This document shows, one piece after another, positions 1 to 5,850 of a DNA stretch of 8,682 nucleotides. Position numbers and translations under genes: made by a program. Below the pieces are notes generated by a model, which was given only the letters and a program-made list of their open reading frames with translations, did no database searches and was not told the origin of the DNA. Position 1 is the first letter of the stretch; every line of letters begins with the position of its first letter. Origin of the DNA: Pseudomonadota bacterium (GTDB lineage Bacteria > Pseudomonadota > Alphaproteobacteria > Acetobacterales > Acetobacteraceae); contig JAJZFF010000525.1 in the NCBI GenBank assembly GCA_021805485.1, positions 1 through 8,682 of the forward strand, in the 5' to 3' direction.

Positions 1-23
1 ACCCTCGCCAGAAAATAGGCAAA

Positions 24-41
24 ATATACAACTTAAAATTG
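24..41 (+). promoter_or_regulatory. candidate operator, copy 1 (shared AT-rich motif)
   Basis: Seen: this 18-base stretch agrees at 14 of 18 positions, without gaps, with the minus strand of 5799-5816 in the divergent control region. The joint consensus is ATAYACAACYTWWAATTG. Both copies point toward the polysaccharide genes they precede. Here the motif ends inside the -35 hexamer of the predicted kinase promoter, a typical place for a regulator to act. Inference: a common transcription factor site for the locus. Both copies sit in AT-rich DNA, which raises the odds of chance similarity, and no regulator gene is present in the window. Confidence 0.35.
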
Positions 42-52
42 ACTTAATTTCG
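31..52 (+). repeat. 11-bp tandem near-repeat over the -35 element
   Basis: Seen: ACTTAA occurs at 31-36 and again at 42-47, exactly 11 bases apart, with partial similarity in the following bases. An inverted repeat, AAATT (36-40) and AATTT (46-50) with a 5-base spacer, overlaps it. The period is one helical turn, which would put two half-sites on one face of the DNA. Inference: protein-binding half-sites. Low complexity of AT-rich promoter DNA is the alternative. Confidence 0.3.
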
Positions 53-67
53 TGTCGCAGACAGAAT
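39..67 (+). promoter_or_regulatory. predicted sigma70-type promoter of the tyrosine-kinase operon
   Basis: Seen: TTGACT (39-44, five of six to the -35 consensus) and CAGAAT (62-67, four of six to the -10 consensus) are separated by 17 bases. The transcription start would fall near base 74, giving a leader of about 58 bases before the ATG at 132. It overlaps the candidate operator and the 11-bp repeat. An alternative -10, TATACA at 25-30, has no good -35 partner inside the window. Confidence 0.5.
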
Positions 68-90
68 GCACAGGCAAGGGTTGGCTTTGC

Positions 91-111
91 AAACCGGGCA
101 GGTTTCCCGGT
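91..111 (+). promoter_or_regulatory. two mutually exclusive leader hairpins
   Basis: Seen: AAACC (91-95) can pair with GGTTT (101-105) across a 5-base loop, and ACCGGG (93-98) can pair with CCCGGT (106-111) across a 7-base loop. Bases 93-95 belong to both stems, so only one can form at a time. The second, almost all G-C, ends four bases before the GAGGAA ribosome binding site of the kinase gene. Inference: the leader may tune translation or stabilise the mRNA. The stems are short and no known riboswitch class is recognised. Confidence 0.35.
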
Positions 112-112
112 G

Positions 113-120
113 AAGAGGAA
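113..120 (+). promoter_or_regulatory. ribosome binding site of the tyrosine-kinase gene
   Basis: A purine-rich AAGAGGAA ends 11 bases before the ATG at 132. It supports that start over any internal one. The spacing is slightly long. Confidence 0.5.
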
Positions 121-131
121 TCGGTTCTGAA

Positions 132-2288
132 ATGGACACGGCGGCAAAAGCGCGAGATCGGGTCCGGCAGGTTGGGCTGTCAGCCGATCCGATCGATGCA
201 TTCCGCGCCGTTCGCCGGCACTGGCGTCTTGCCGCGCTGGTCGCGTTTGGCCTGCCGTTACTGGCGCTCGTCGCGCTTTCGCGCATGCAGCCCGTTTTCA
301 CGGCGACCGGAGCGCTGCTTTACAATCCTGTCGATTTCAACCCGAAGTTGCTGCGCGGCGTCGTCGAGACGCGGCAGGTCACCGATGCGCTGATGGCCAG
401 CCAGGCCGCCATACTGAAAAGCCCGACCCTGATGGGGCGCGTCATCGACGGGCTCGATCTGGGCGTCGACCCGGAATTCGACCCCGCGCGGCAGCGCCCG
501 TCGCTGTTGCGGCGCTGGCTCGGCAGGACCGGTCCGCAGCGGCCGCTCGCGCCCGATGCGTTGCGCGACGCGGTCACCGCCCGGTTTCACATCGACGTGC
601 CTGCCGGTTCTCAGTTGATCGACGTATCCTTCACCGCCCACGATCCGGCGCTGGCGGCGCGGGCGGTGAACGCCGCCATGGCCGCCTATCTCGCCAGGGA
701 GCGCCGCGAAAGCCTCGCGGTGCTGGACCGCGCTCAGGCCTGGCTCGGCCAGCGGGCAAAGGCGACGGCGCATCGGCTCGAGGCTCTGGATGTCGCGATC
801 GCGCGCGAACGGGCGCGCAGCGGCACGGTGCGCGGCGCGGGCGCGGCGCCGCTGACGAACGAGGAGGCGGGGCAGCTGACCGGCAGCCTTGCGGCCGCGC
901 GGGCCGACCTTGCGGCCGCGCGGGCGCGTCTTGCGGCGTTGAATGGCGGCAGCGAGGCCGAAGCCGCGGCCGCCGTTGCGCCGGAGATCGCGCCGATGCG
1001 CGCGAGAGAGGCGGAACTGGCCGCGAAACTGCGCGCGCTCGGCAGCACCGAAGGGCCAAACTATCCCGATATCCGCGCGACGAAGCGCGCCCTCGCCGCA
1101 TTGCGCGGCCAGATCGCGGCGGAGACGGGGCGGTTGATCACGGCGGACAGGATGCGCGCCGCCGCCGCGGCGGCGCGCGTGAAAAGTCTGAAAGCGGAAC
1201 TCGCGGCCGTGCGCGACCGGGCGGCGGCGCAGTCGGTCCGGGCGGCGCCGCTGGCCCGCCTCGAGGAAGAGCGCACGGCCGAAAGCGACCTGCTGCGCGC
1301 GCAGACCGAGCAGATCGGCACGCTCGAGAGCCATAGCGCGCTGACCCGGCCCGATGCGCGGATCATCGCCGCGGCCACCCGCCCGCTGCAGCCGAGCGGC
1401 CCGCGCAGCGCGGCGATCCTCTCCGGCGCGGTCCTGCTCGGGCTCTGCCTTGGCGTGCTGGCCGCTCTGCTGGCGGATTCGCTGAACGGAAGTTTCCGTT
1501 CCGGCGGGCAGGTCCGCGAGGCGCTGGAATTGCCCTGCATGGCATTGCTGCCCGAGGTCGGGCGGCGTGAGCGTCGCGGCCTGTCCGTGCCCGACTATGC
1601 GCGCCGTTACCCGTTTTCCGCCTTCGCCGAGCAGATCCGCGCGCTGCGAACCGGCCTCTGGCTTGCTCCCGGCGCCCCGCGCAGCCTGGCCGTCACGGCG
1701 GCGCGGCCGGGCGAGGGCAAGACGACGCTGGCGGTCAGCCTCGCCCTGTCGGTTGCGGCGAGCGGGGCGCGGGTTCTCGTGATCGACTGCGACATCCGGC
1801 AGCCGAGTTTCGACATGATCTTCGGGCTCGGCGGTCTGCCCGGACTGACCGACCACCTCGCCGGGCGAGCGACCCTGGAGGCCGCGATTCATCGACCGGC
1901 GCTGGAGGAGGGGGGCAACCTGCCAGACGTGATGCCCGCCGGGGCCGTGGCGACCGAGGCGCTGGCTCTCTTCATGTCCGACCGGCTGGGCCGGTTGATG
2001 GCGGAACTGCACGGGCGCTACGATCTCGTGGTTCTCGATCTGCCGCCGGTCTTCGCCCTGGCGGAGGCGCAGCTGCTCGCGCGCGCCGCGGCCGCCACGC
2101 TGCTGTGCATCCGCTGGGGCCAGACCCCGCGGCGCACCGTGGCCGCGGCGCTCGCGCTGCTGGACCAGGGCGGGTTGCGGCTCGCCGGCGCCGCGCTTAC
2201 GCGGGTCGACGGTCCGCGCCACGCGAGATCGGGCTTCCCCGACTCGGAACTCTATCATCCGCGCTATGGCGGCTATTTCCGTCTCTGA
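132..2288 (+). CDS. Wzz-domain polysaccharide co-polymerase fused to a tyrosine autokinase (Wzc/ExoP/GumC-like)
   Basis: An inner-membrane protein of 718 residues that would control chain length and export of a surface polysaccharide, with a cytoplasmic bacterial tyrosine (BY) kinase domain. Seen: membrane segment 1 at about 33-50, an Ala/Arg-rich periplasmic coiled coil at about 190-400 with perfect heptad repeats at 253-270, a Pro-containing stretch (P418, P421, P424) leading into membrane segment 2 (about 427-448), and then the kinase. The kinase has an E500-x2-R503-x2-R506 oligomerisation motif, Walker A 524-532 with K530, Walker A' VLVIDCD at 548-554, Walker B LVVLDLPP at 632-639, and a short C-terminal tyrosine tail (Y708, Y712, Y715). 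All catalytic motifs are intact, and the length is usual for the proteobacterial fused type. Start: first ATG after the purine-rich site at 113-120. Coupled to the next gene. The tail has fewer tyrosines than that of E. coli Wzc. Confidence 0.93.
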   Translation: MDTAAKARDRVRQVGLSADPIDAFRAVRRHWRLAALVAFGLPLLALVALSRMQPVFTATGALLYNPVDFNPKLLRGVVETRQVTDALMASQAAILKSPTLMGRVIDGLDLGVDPEFDPARQRPSLLRRWLGRTGPQRPLAPDALRDAVTARFHIDVPAGSQLIDVSFTAHDPALAARAVNAAMAAYLARERRESLAVLDRAQAWLGQRAKATAHRLEALDVAIARERARSGTVRGAGAAPLTNEEAGQLTGSLAAARADLAAARARLAALNGGSEAEAAAAVAPEIAPMRAREAELAAKLRALGSTEGPNYPDIRATKRALAALRGQIAAETGRLITADRMRAAAAAARVKSLKAELAAVRDRAAAQSVRAAPLARLEEERTAESDLLRAQTEQIGTLESHSALTRPDARIIAAATRPLQPSGPRSAAILSGAVLLGLCLGVLAALLADSLNGSFRSGGQVREALELPCMALLPEVGRRERRGLSVPDYARRYPFSAFAEQIRALRTGLWLAPGAPRSLAVTAARPGEGKTTLAVSLALSVAASGARVLVIDCDIRQPSFDMIFGLGGLPGLTDHLAGRATLEAAIHRPALEEGGNLPDVMPAGAVATEALALFMSDRLGRLMAELHGRYDLVVLDLPPVFALAEAQLLARAAAATLLCIRWGQTPRRTVAAALALLDQGGLRLAGAALTRVDGPRHARSGFPDSELYHPRYGGYFRL
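887..925 (+). repeat. 21-bp-period direct repeat encoding coiled-coil heptads
   Basis: Seen: an 18-base string starting CCTTGCGGCC is identical at 887-904 and 908-925, a period of 21 bases or seven codons, inside the kinase gene. It encodes LAAARAD then LAAARAR, followed by a partial third unit LAAL (residues 253-270). This is one coiled-coil heptad per repeat, so duplication by slippage would lengthen the rod without breaking frame. Confidence 0.7.
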
Positions 2289-2295
2289 GGTCGCC

Positions 2296-3660
2296 GTGCG
2301 CGCGTCGCGCCGTCCGGTGCCTGGCGCCGACGCCATGATGATTGGTGTCGCGGCGGCACTGATCCTGTGGCCCGCTCTGATGAACGGCTATCCGCTCGTC
2401 TTCTCCGACACCGGAACCTACATCTCGCAGTTGATGGAACGGCATCTCGGCTGGGACAGGCCGCCGTTCTATAGCCTGCTCGTTCTCGCCGCCGGGCTTG
2501 GGCGATCGCTCTGGCCCGTGATCGCCGGGCAGGGGCTGCTTGCGGCGGCGCTGATCCGGGCGACGCACAGGCTGCTGGCCCCCGGGGCGGGATGGCCGGA
2601 TAGCGCGCTGCTGCTGGTGATGCTGGCTGTCGGGTCTTCGCTGAGCTGGACCGCGGCGCAGGTGATGCCGGACATCTTCACGCCGTTGATGGTGCTGGCC
2701 TTCGCGATCCTGGTTCTTGCGCCGCAAGGGGCGGCAGGCCTCATCGTCCCGGCCATGGTGATCGGTCTGGCGATTCTCGTGCATCTGAGCAACATGCCGA
2801 TCTATGCGGGACTCTGCCTTTGCGTGCTGCCGCTGCGCGCGTTGCGGCAGCGGGTCCGCTGGCGGCCTCTGCTGCTGCCGTTCCTGCTCGGCCTCGCCGG
2901 GCTGACCGCCGTGAACGCGATTGCGCGCGGCCGCATTTCGCCCTCGCCCTATGGCGGGACATTTCTGCTCGCCCGCCTGATCGAGAACGGTCCCGCGCGG
3001 ACGACACTCGCGCATGACTGTCCGAAGGCGGGTTGGGCACTTTGCGCCTATCGTGGCGATCTGCCGCGCACGGCCGATGGGTTCCTCTGGCGGGCGGATA
3101 GCCCGCTCTACCGCGCTGGAGGGCCGCGCCGGCTGATCGACCAGACCGATGCGATCGTGCGCCGGACCATCGTCGAGCATCCGGCCGCCGTCCTAAGCGC
3201 GGCGATACGGGATTTCGGCCTGCAACTCGTGATCTTTTCGCCGGGCAGTGGCCTGCGTCCCTGGTATGCGACGGCGTGGCAGACGATCCGCCGCGATCTG
3301 CCGCAGACGGCGTACGCGGCCTATCTCGCCAGCCGGCAGGCGCGCGGGCGGATGGCGGTGCCGCCCCTGCTTGCGGCATTCGTGCAGGCGCTCGCGGTCG
3401 GCGGGATGGGGCTGACCTGTGGCTTCGCGCTCTACGCGGCGGCGGCGCGGCGTCTCAGGCCCGAAGCAGCGTCACTCGGGCTGTTCTGCTGGATCGTCGT
3501 CCTGGCGCTCGCGGGTAATGCCGCGGTCACGGGCGCGCTATCGGGCCCGCATGCGCGGTACCAGAGTCGAATGGTGTGGCTGACGGTTCTGGCCGGATGG
3601 CTGGTGCTGCGCCAGATTCAGGCCGGATGCCGGTCGCGCCCGACCAGCAACACGACATAA
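2296..3660 (+). CDS. uncharacterised multi-pass membrane protein, possibly GT-C fold
   Basis: 454 residues, no family assigned with certainty. Seen: about ten hydrophobic segments, the first at about 14-31. A short loop follows with SDTGTY (37-42, Asp38), then RPPFYS (55-60) and MPDIF (124-128, Asp126). A large polar loop spans roughly 215-320 with Cys, Trp and charged residues, followed by more membrane segments and a basic C-terminus. An acidic residue in the first outward loop plus a large hydrophilic loop recalls GT-C enzymes, which use lipid-linked sugars, and also some Wzy polymerases. Inference from context: polymerisation or modification of the glycan at the periplasmic face. Start: GTG at 2296 is preceded by TGAGG, which overlaps the upstream stop codon, with a 5-base spacer, implying translational coupling. 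An in-frame ATG at 2266 would overlap the kinase gene by 23 bases but lacks a ribosome binding site, and an ATG pair sits at 2335/2338. The 3' end overlaps the opposite-strand small gene by 43 bases. Confidence 0.8.
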   Translation: MRASRRPVPGADAMMIGVAAALILWPALMNGYPLVFSDTGTYISQLMERHLGWDRPPFYSLLVLAAGLGRSLWPVIAGQGLLAAALIRATHRLLAPGAGWPDSALLLVMLAVGSSLSWTAAQVMPDIFTPLMVLAFAILVLAPQGAAGLIVPAMVIGLAILVHLSNMPIYAGLCLCVLPLRALRQRVRWRPLLLPFLLGLAGLTAVNAIARGRISPSPYGGTFLLARLIENGPARTTLAHDCPKAGWALCAYRGDLPRTADGFLWRADSPLYRAGGPRRLIDQTDAIVRRTIVEHPAAVLSAAIRDFGLQLVIFSPGSGLRPWYATAWQTIRRDLPQTAYAAYLASRQARGRMAVPPLLAAFVQALAVGGMGLTCGFALYAAAARRLRPEAASLGLFCWIVVLALAGNAAVTGALSGPHARYQSRMVWLTVLAGWLVLRQIQAGCRSRPTSNTT

Positions 3661-3839
3661 AGTCGGAGGCGCCCGAAGCCGAGGCGGCGGCGCCAGTCGA
3701 TCATGTGGGTCAGGCGGTGGCGCATGCCGAAATGCAGCTCGATCGCCCGAAGCTGCGCGTCGGAAAAACTCGCCGCGAGGTCGTGCGGCAGCGCATCGAG
3801 GAACCGGCCGAGCGGGGCCGAGCGTTCTGGTGCCGGCAT
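3618..3839 (-). CDS. conserved-looking 73-residue basic protein, function unknown
   Basis: Starts 7 bases after the acyltransferase stop on the same strand, so it is probably the last gene of that operon. Seen: 73 residues with strong G/C third-position preference, as in its neighbours. There is an amphipathic region at about 13-37 (FSDAQLRAIELHFG), a basic patch IDWRRR at 47-52, and a hydrophobic C-terminal strand or helix ending LYVVLLVGRDR (60-70). From memory, small proteins with a C-terminal YLxLLxGRERR-like signature occur in other proteobacteria and cyanobacteria, but I cannot verify that here and no function is known to me. Inference: a peripheral or small membrane-associated partner of the acyltransferase or glycosyltransferase. 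It converges on the + strand membrane protein gene and overlaps it by 43 bases. A strong ribosome binding site is not visible, so translation may depend on coupling. Confidence 0.65.
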   Translation of the reverse strand: MPAPERSAPLGRFLDALPHDLAASFSDAQLRAIELHFGMRHRLTHMIDWRRRLGFGRLRLYVVLLVGRDRHPA

Positions 3840-3846
3840 GGCCGCA

Positions 3847-4842
3847 TCACTCGGTCATCCGGTCGAGCACGGGAACGGAGCGCAACACCGCCCGCTTCAG
3901 CACCACCGGGCCGAGCAGGCCGGCGCTCATCAGCACCGCGGCGAAGGGGAGGAAATGCGTGCCGTTCCAGCCCGTGGCGAGCAGCAGCAGGCCTTTGGCG
4001 AGGCCGATGAAGATCGTGTTGAACAGGTAGATCATCAGGGAATACCGTCCGAGCGTTGCCAGTGTCCGGGCGGAGGATAGGCACGGAAATCTTACCAGGG
4101 CGTGAAGTGCGGGCATCGCCGTGAGGCCGAGCGTCACCAGGCGCAGATTGAACGGCAGCACGTTGCCGTCGAGCGCGACGAAGGCGAAGCCGGTCACGAA
4201 GGCAGCGATCAGCGGCCAGCGCCAGCGGTCGATCCAGCCGGTCCAGCGGTCGCCGAGGGCTCCTGCCGCGAGGCCGGCGCCGAAGAACAGCGCGTAGCGG
4301 CCTGTCTCGGCCAGGTAGAGATGCCAGGGCAGGGGGATGAACTGGAACGCGGCGAAGATGCAGATCACCGGCCAGAGGCGGCCGCGGCAGGCGGCGAGAA
4401 GCAGCGGCGTTGCCACACTGAGCAGGAAGAGCACCGCGAGGTACCACAGCGAGTAGGCCGGGCTGGCGAGCGGATGCCAGATCGTGTCCGCCAGTCCGCC
4501 GAGCAGGCCTTGCGGGGGGTTGTCAACATGGATGAAACGGGCGGCGGCGAGTTTTCCGGCGGTGATCGTGAATGCCATGACGGCGAAGGGGATCAGCAGG
4601 CGCCGCGCCCGCGCGCGGATCAGCCCCGGCCATCCCGCCGGCGGCGTTCCGGCATGGCCGGCCAGCCAGGTGACGAGCCCGCTGAGGTAGAAGAAGAACG
4701 GCATGTGGAAGCCATAGACCGCCCGGCGCAGCGCCGGATACCAGAGCACATGCGCCGGGTCTTGCCGGGCGACGATATGGCCGAAGACGACCAGCGAGAT
4801 GGCGAGACCCTTGGCGCGGTCGATATCCGCCCGTCGGTTCAC
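3847..4842 (-). CDS. membrane acyltransferase, acyltransferase 3 family
   Basis: 331 residues, an integral inner-membrane O-acyltransferase that would transfer acetyl or another acyl group to a sugar of the surface polysaccharide. Seen: the N-terminus has the family pattern DRAKGLAISLVVFGHIV, with the expected catalytic His22 at the start of membrane segment 1. FFFYLSGLV follows in membrane segment 2, and then about eight further hydrophobic segments. The length is typical of the family. The N-terminal pattern resembles the fucose 4-O-acetylase-like branch (COG3594), so an O-acetylase is favoured, but the acceptor cannot be read from sequence. Start: the reading frame is open far upstream (to 5463), but that part is only a shadow of the glycosyltransferase gene. 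The GTG at 4842 overlaps the upstream TGA as GTGA (4 bases) and places the motif correctly, so it is the likely start and implies coupling. Confidence 0.9.
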   Translation of the reverse strand: MNRRADIDRAKGLAISLVVFGHIVARQDPAHVLWYPALRRAVYGFHMPFFFYLSGLVTWLAGHAGTPPAGWPGLIRARARRLLIPFAVMAFTITAGKLAAARFIHVDNPPQGLLGGLADTIWHPLASPAYSLWYLAVLFLLSVATPLLLAACRGRLWPVICIFAAFQFIPLPWHLYLAETGRYALFFGAGLAAGALGDRWTGWIDRWRWPLIAAFVTGFAFVALDGNVLPFNLRLVTLGLTAMPALHALVRFPCLSSARTLATLGRYSLMIYLFNTIFIGLAKGLLLLATGWNGTHFLPFAAVLMSAGLLGPVVLKRAVLRSVPVLDRMTE

Positions 4843-5771
4843 GGCAGGGCTGGATGCACGATGTGCCCCTCGCCCAGCGCGCCGCGCAGGAAACCGCGGG
4901 CGTAGGCGGCCTTGCAGCGCAGACCGATCTGGCCGGTGCTCGCCGGCGGCCAGAGGCCGAACGGGGCGAGCAGCAGCGCGTGCAGCGCGAGGCGCGCGGC
5001 CCGCGCGAGGCGTGGCTCGCCGAGGGCGCCCAGCATCACCGCCTCGGATACGCCGGACCAGTATTGCCGGCGGACCAGCCAGGCGGGGTTGAGGCGCGAG
5101 CGGTCGATCTCGTGATGCACCACGAGGTCCGGCGTGAAGCGCACCTTCAGCCCGCCCCGGCGGAGACGGCGGATGATGTAGGTTTCCTCGTTCGAGATCA
5201 TCAGCCCGGCGCGCCGGCCGAGACAGGTGGGAAACCCGCCGAAACGGGCGAGAACATCGCGCCGGAAGGCGATGTTGGCGCCATAGGGATCGATGTCGGC
5301 GACCCCCGGCTCGCTCGGCCGCACCTGGTCGATGATGGTCAGCACGGCGCGCAGCGAGGGCGGCCACCAGCATGGCAACTGAGCCTGCCATTGCGGCAGG
5401 ATCGGGCCGCCGGTCGCGGCCAGTTCCGGGTCCGCCGCGACGGTGCGCAGCAGCACGGCGCACCAGTCCCGGGCAGGGGTGGCGTCGTCATCGAGATAGG
5501 CGATCCACCTGCCCCGCGCGGCCGCGAGGGCGGCGTTGCGCGCCTCGCTCAGTCCGGGTGCGGGCAACCGGACATGCGTGGCGCCGTGGCGGGCGGCGGC
5601 GGCGCGGATCAGCTCTGCCTCGCGCGGTGCCGAACCGGAGTCGATGACGAGCGTCTCGACCCCCTCGGGCGCGGGTGAAAGCGCCGCGAGGCAGCGTTCG
5701 GTCTCGCGGCCGCGGTTATGGGTGCAGATCGCAACGCTGAGGCGTATCGGGTCTATGGCGGCGTCTTGCAT
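4839..5771 (-). CDS. family 2 glycosyltransferase
   Basis: 310 residues, a cytoplasmic inverting GT-A glycosyltransferase that would add one sugar from a nucleotide-sugar donor to a lipid-linked intermediate. Seen: the opening strand LSVAICTHNR (11-20), VIDSGS (42-47), the GLSEARNAAL segment (73-82), the metal-binding DDD motif at 94-96, GANIAFRR at 164-171, and NEE at 194-196, which supplies the probable catalytic base. There are no membrane segments except possibly a weakly hydrophobic stretch near the C-terminus. Start: ATG at 5771 has AGGGG 5 bases upstream. An in-frame TTG at 5801 would add 10 residues but lies on the predicted -10 element and has no ribosome binding site. It is first in a three-gene minus-strand operon and overlaps the acyltransferase gene by 4 bases. 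Donor and acceptor sugars cannot be predicted. Confidence 0.92.
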   Translation of the reverse strand: MQDAAIDPIRLSVAICTHNRGRETERCLAALSPAPEGVETLVIDSGSAPREAELIRAAAARHGATHVRLPAPGLSEARNAALAAARGRWIAYLDDDATPARDWCAVLLRTVAADPELAATGGPILPQWQAQLPCWWPPSLRAVLTIIDQVRPSEPGVADIDPYGANIAFRRDVLARFGGFPTCLGRRAGLMISNEETYIIRRLRRGGLKVRFTPDLVVHHEIDRSRLNPAWLVRRQYWSGVSEAVMLGALGEPRLARAARLALHALLLAPFGLWPPASTGQIGLRCKAAYARGFLRGALGEGHIVHPALP

Positions 5772-5795
5772 GAGTGCCCCTGTTTTTTGCACGAC

Positions 5796-5814
5796 ACACA
5801 ATTAAAGGTTGTGT
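5796..5814. promoter_or_regulatory. inverted repeat in the divergent promoter region
   Basis: Seen: ACACAA (5796-5801) and TTGTGT (5809-5814) form a perfect 6-bp inverted repeat around a 7-base AT-rich spacer. The repeat lies between the divergent glycosyltransferase and beta-barrel genes and covers the predicted -10 element of the former. Inference: operator for a dimeric regulator controlling one or both directions. Confidence 0.4.
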
Positions 5815-5816
5815 AT
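5799..5816 (-). promoter_or_regulatory. candidate operator, copy 2 (shared AT-rich motif)
   Basis: Seen: on the minus strand this reads ATACACAACCTTTAATTG and matches 24-41 (+) at 14 of 18 positions. It ends 27 bases before the glycosyltransferase ATG and overlaps the inverted repeat at 5796-5814. Same inference and caution as copy 1. Confidence 0.35.
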
Positions 5817-5828
5817 ACCTGAGCGCAA
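5801..5828 (-). promoter_or_regulatory. predicted promoter of the glycosyltransferase operon
   Basis: Seen on the minus strand: TTGCGC (5828-5823) as a weak -35, a 16-base spacer, and TTTAAT (5806-5801, five of six) as -10. Transcription would start near 5794, leaving a leader of about 23 bases that contains the AGGGG ribosome binding site (5781-5777) ahead of the ATG at 5771. No equally convincing + strand promoter for the beta-barrel gene was found in 5772-5850. Confidence 0.4.
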
Positions 5829-5850
5829 ATGACCGCTGATTGCAATTGAT

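Noticed and set aside
1160..1175. Perfect 16-bp GC palindrome CGCCGCCGCGGCGGCG
   Set aside because: It lies inside an alanine-rich coding stretch of the kinase gene and follows from GCC/GCG codon runs. There is no T-run or intergenic context for a terminator or binding site.
258..2336. 692-codon open frame on the minus strand opposite the kinase gene
   Set aside because: It is antisense to a gene with complete domain motifs. Its product is rich in Arg, Gln, Gly and Ala with no recognisable domain, as expected of a shadow frame in GC-rich DNA.
2197..3180. 327-codon minus-strand frame opposite the membrane protein
   Set aside because: Low-complexity Arg/Gln/His-rich product without hydrophobic core or motif, antisense to a clear membrane protein.
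4843..5463. Upstream 207-codon extension of the acyltransferase frame
   Set aside because: This stretch is the out-of-frame shadow of the GT2 gene. The family N-terminal motif starts right after the GTG at 4842, which overlaps the GT2 stop codon.
5772..5801. TTG start at 5801 for the GT2 gene
   Set aside because: No ribosome binding site, and it would lie on the predicted -10 element. The ATG at 5771 has AGGGG at good spacing and gives a normal N-terminus.
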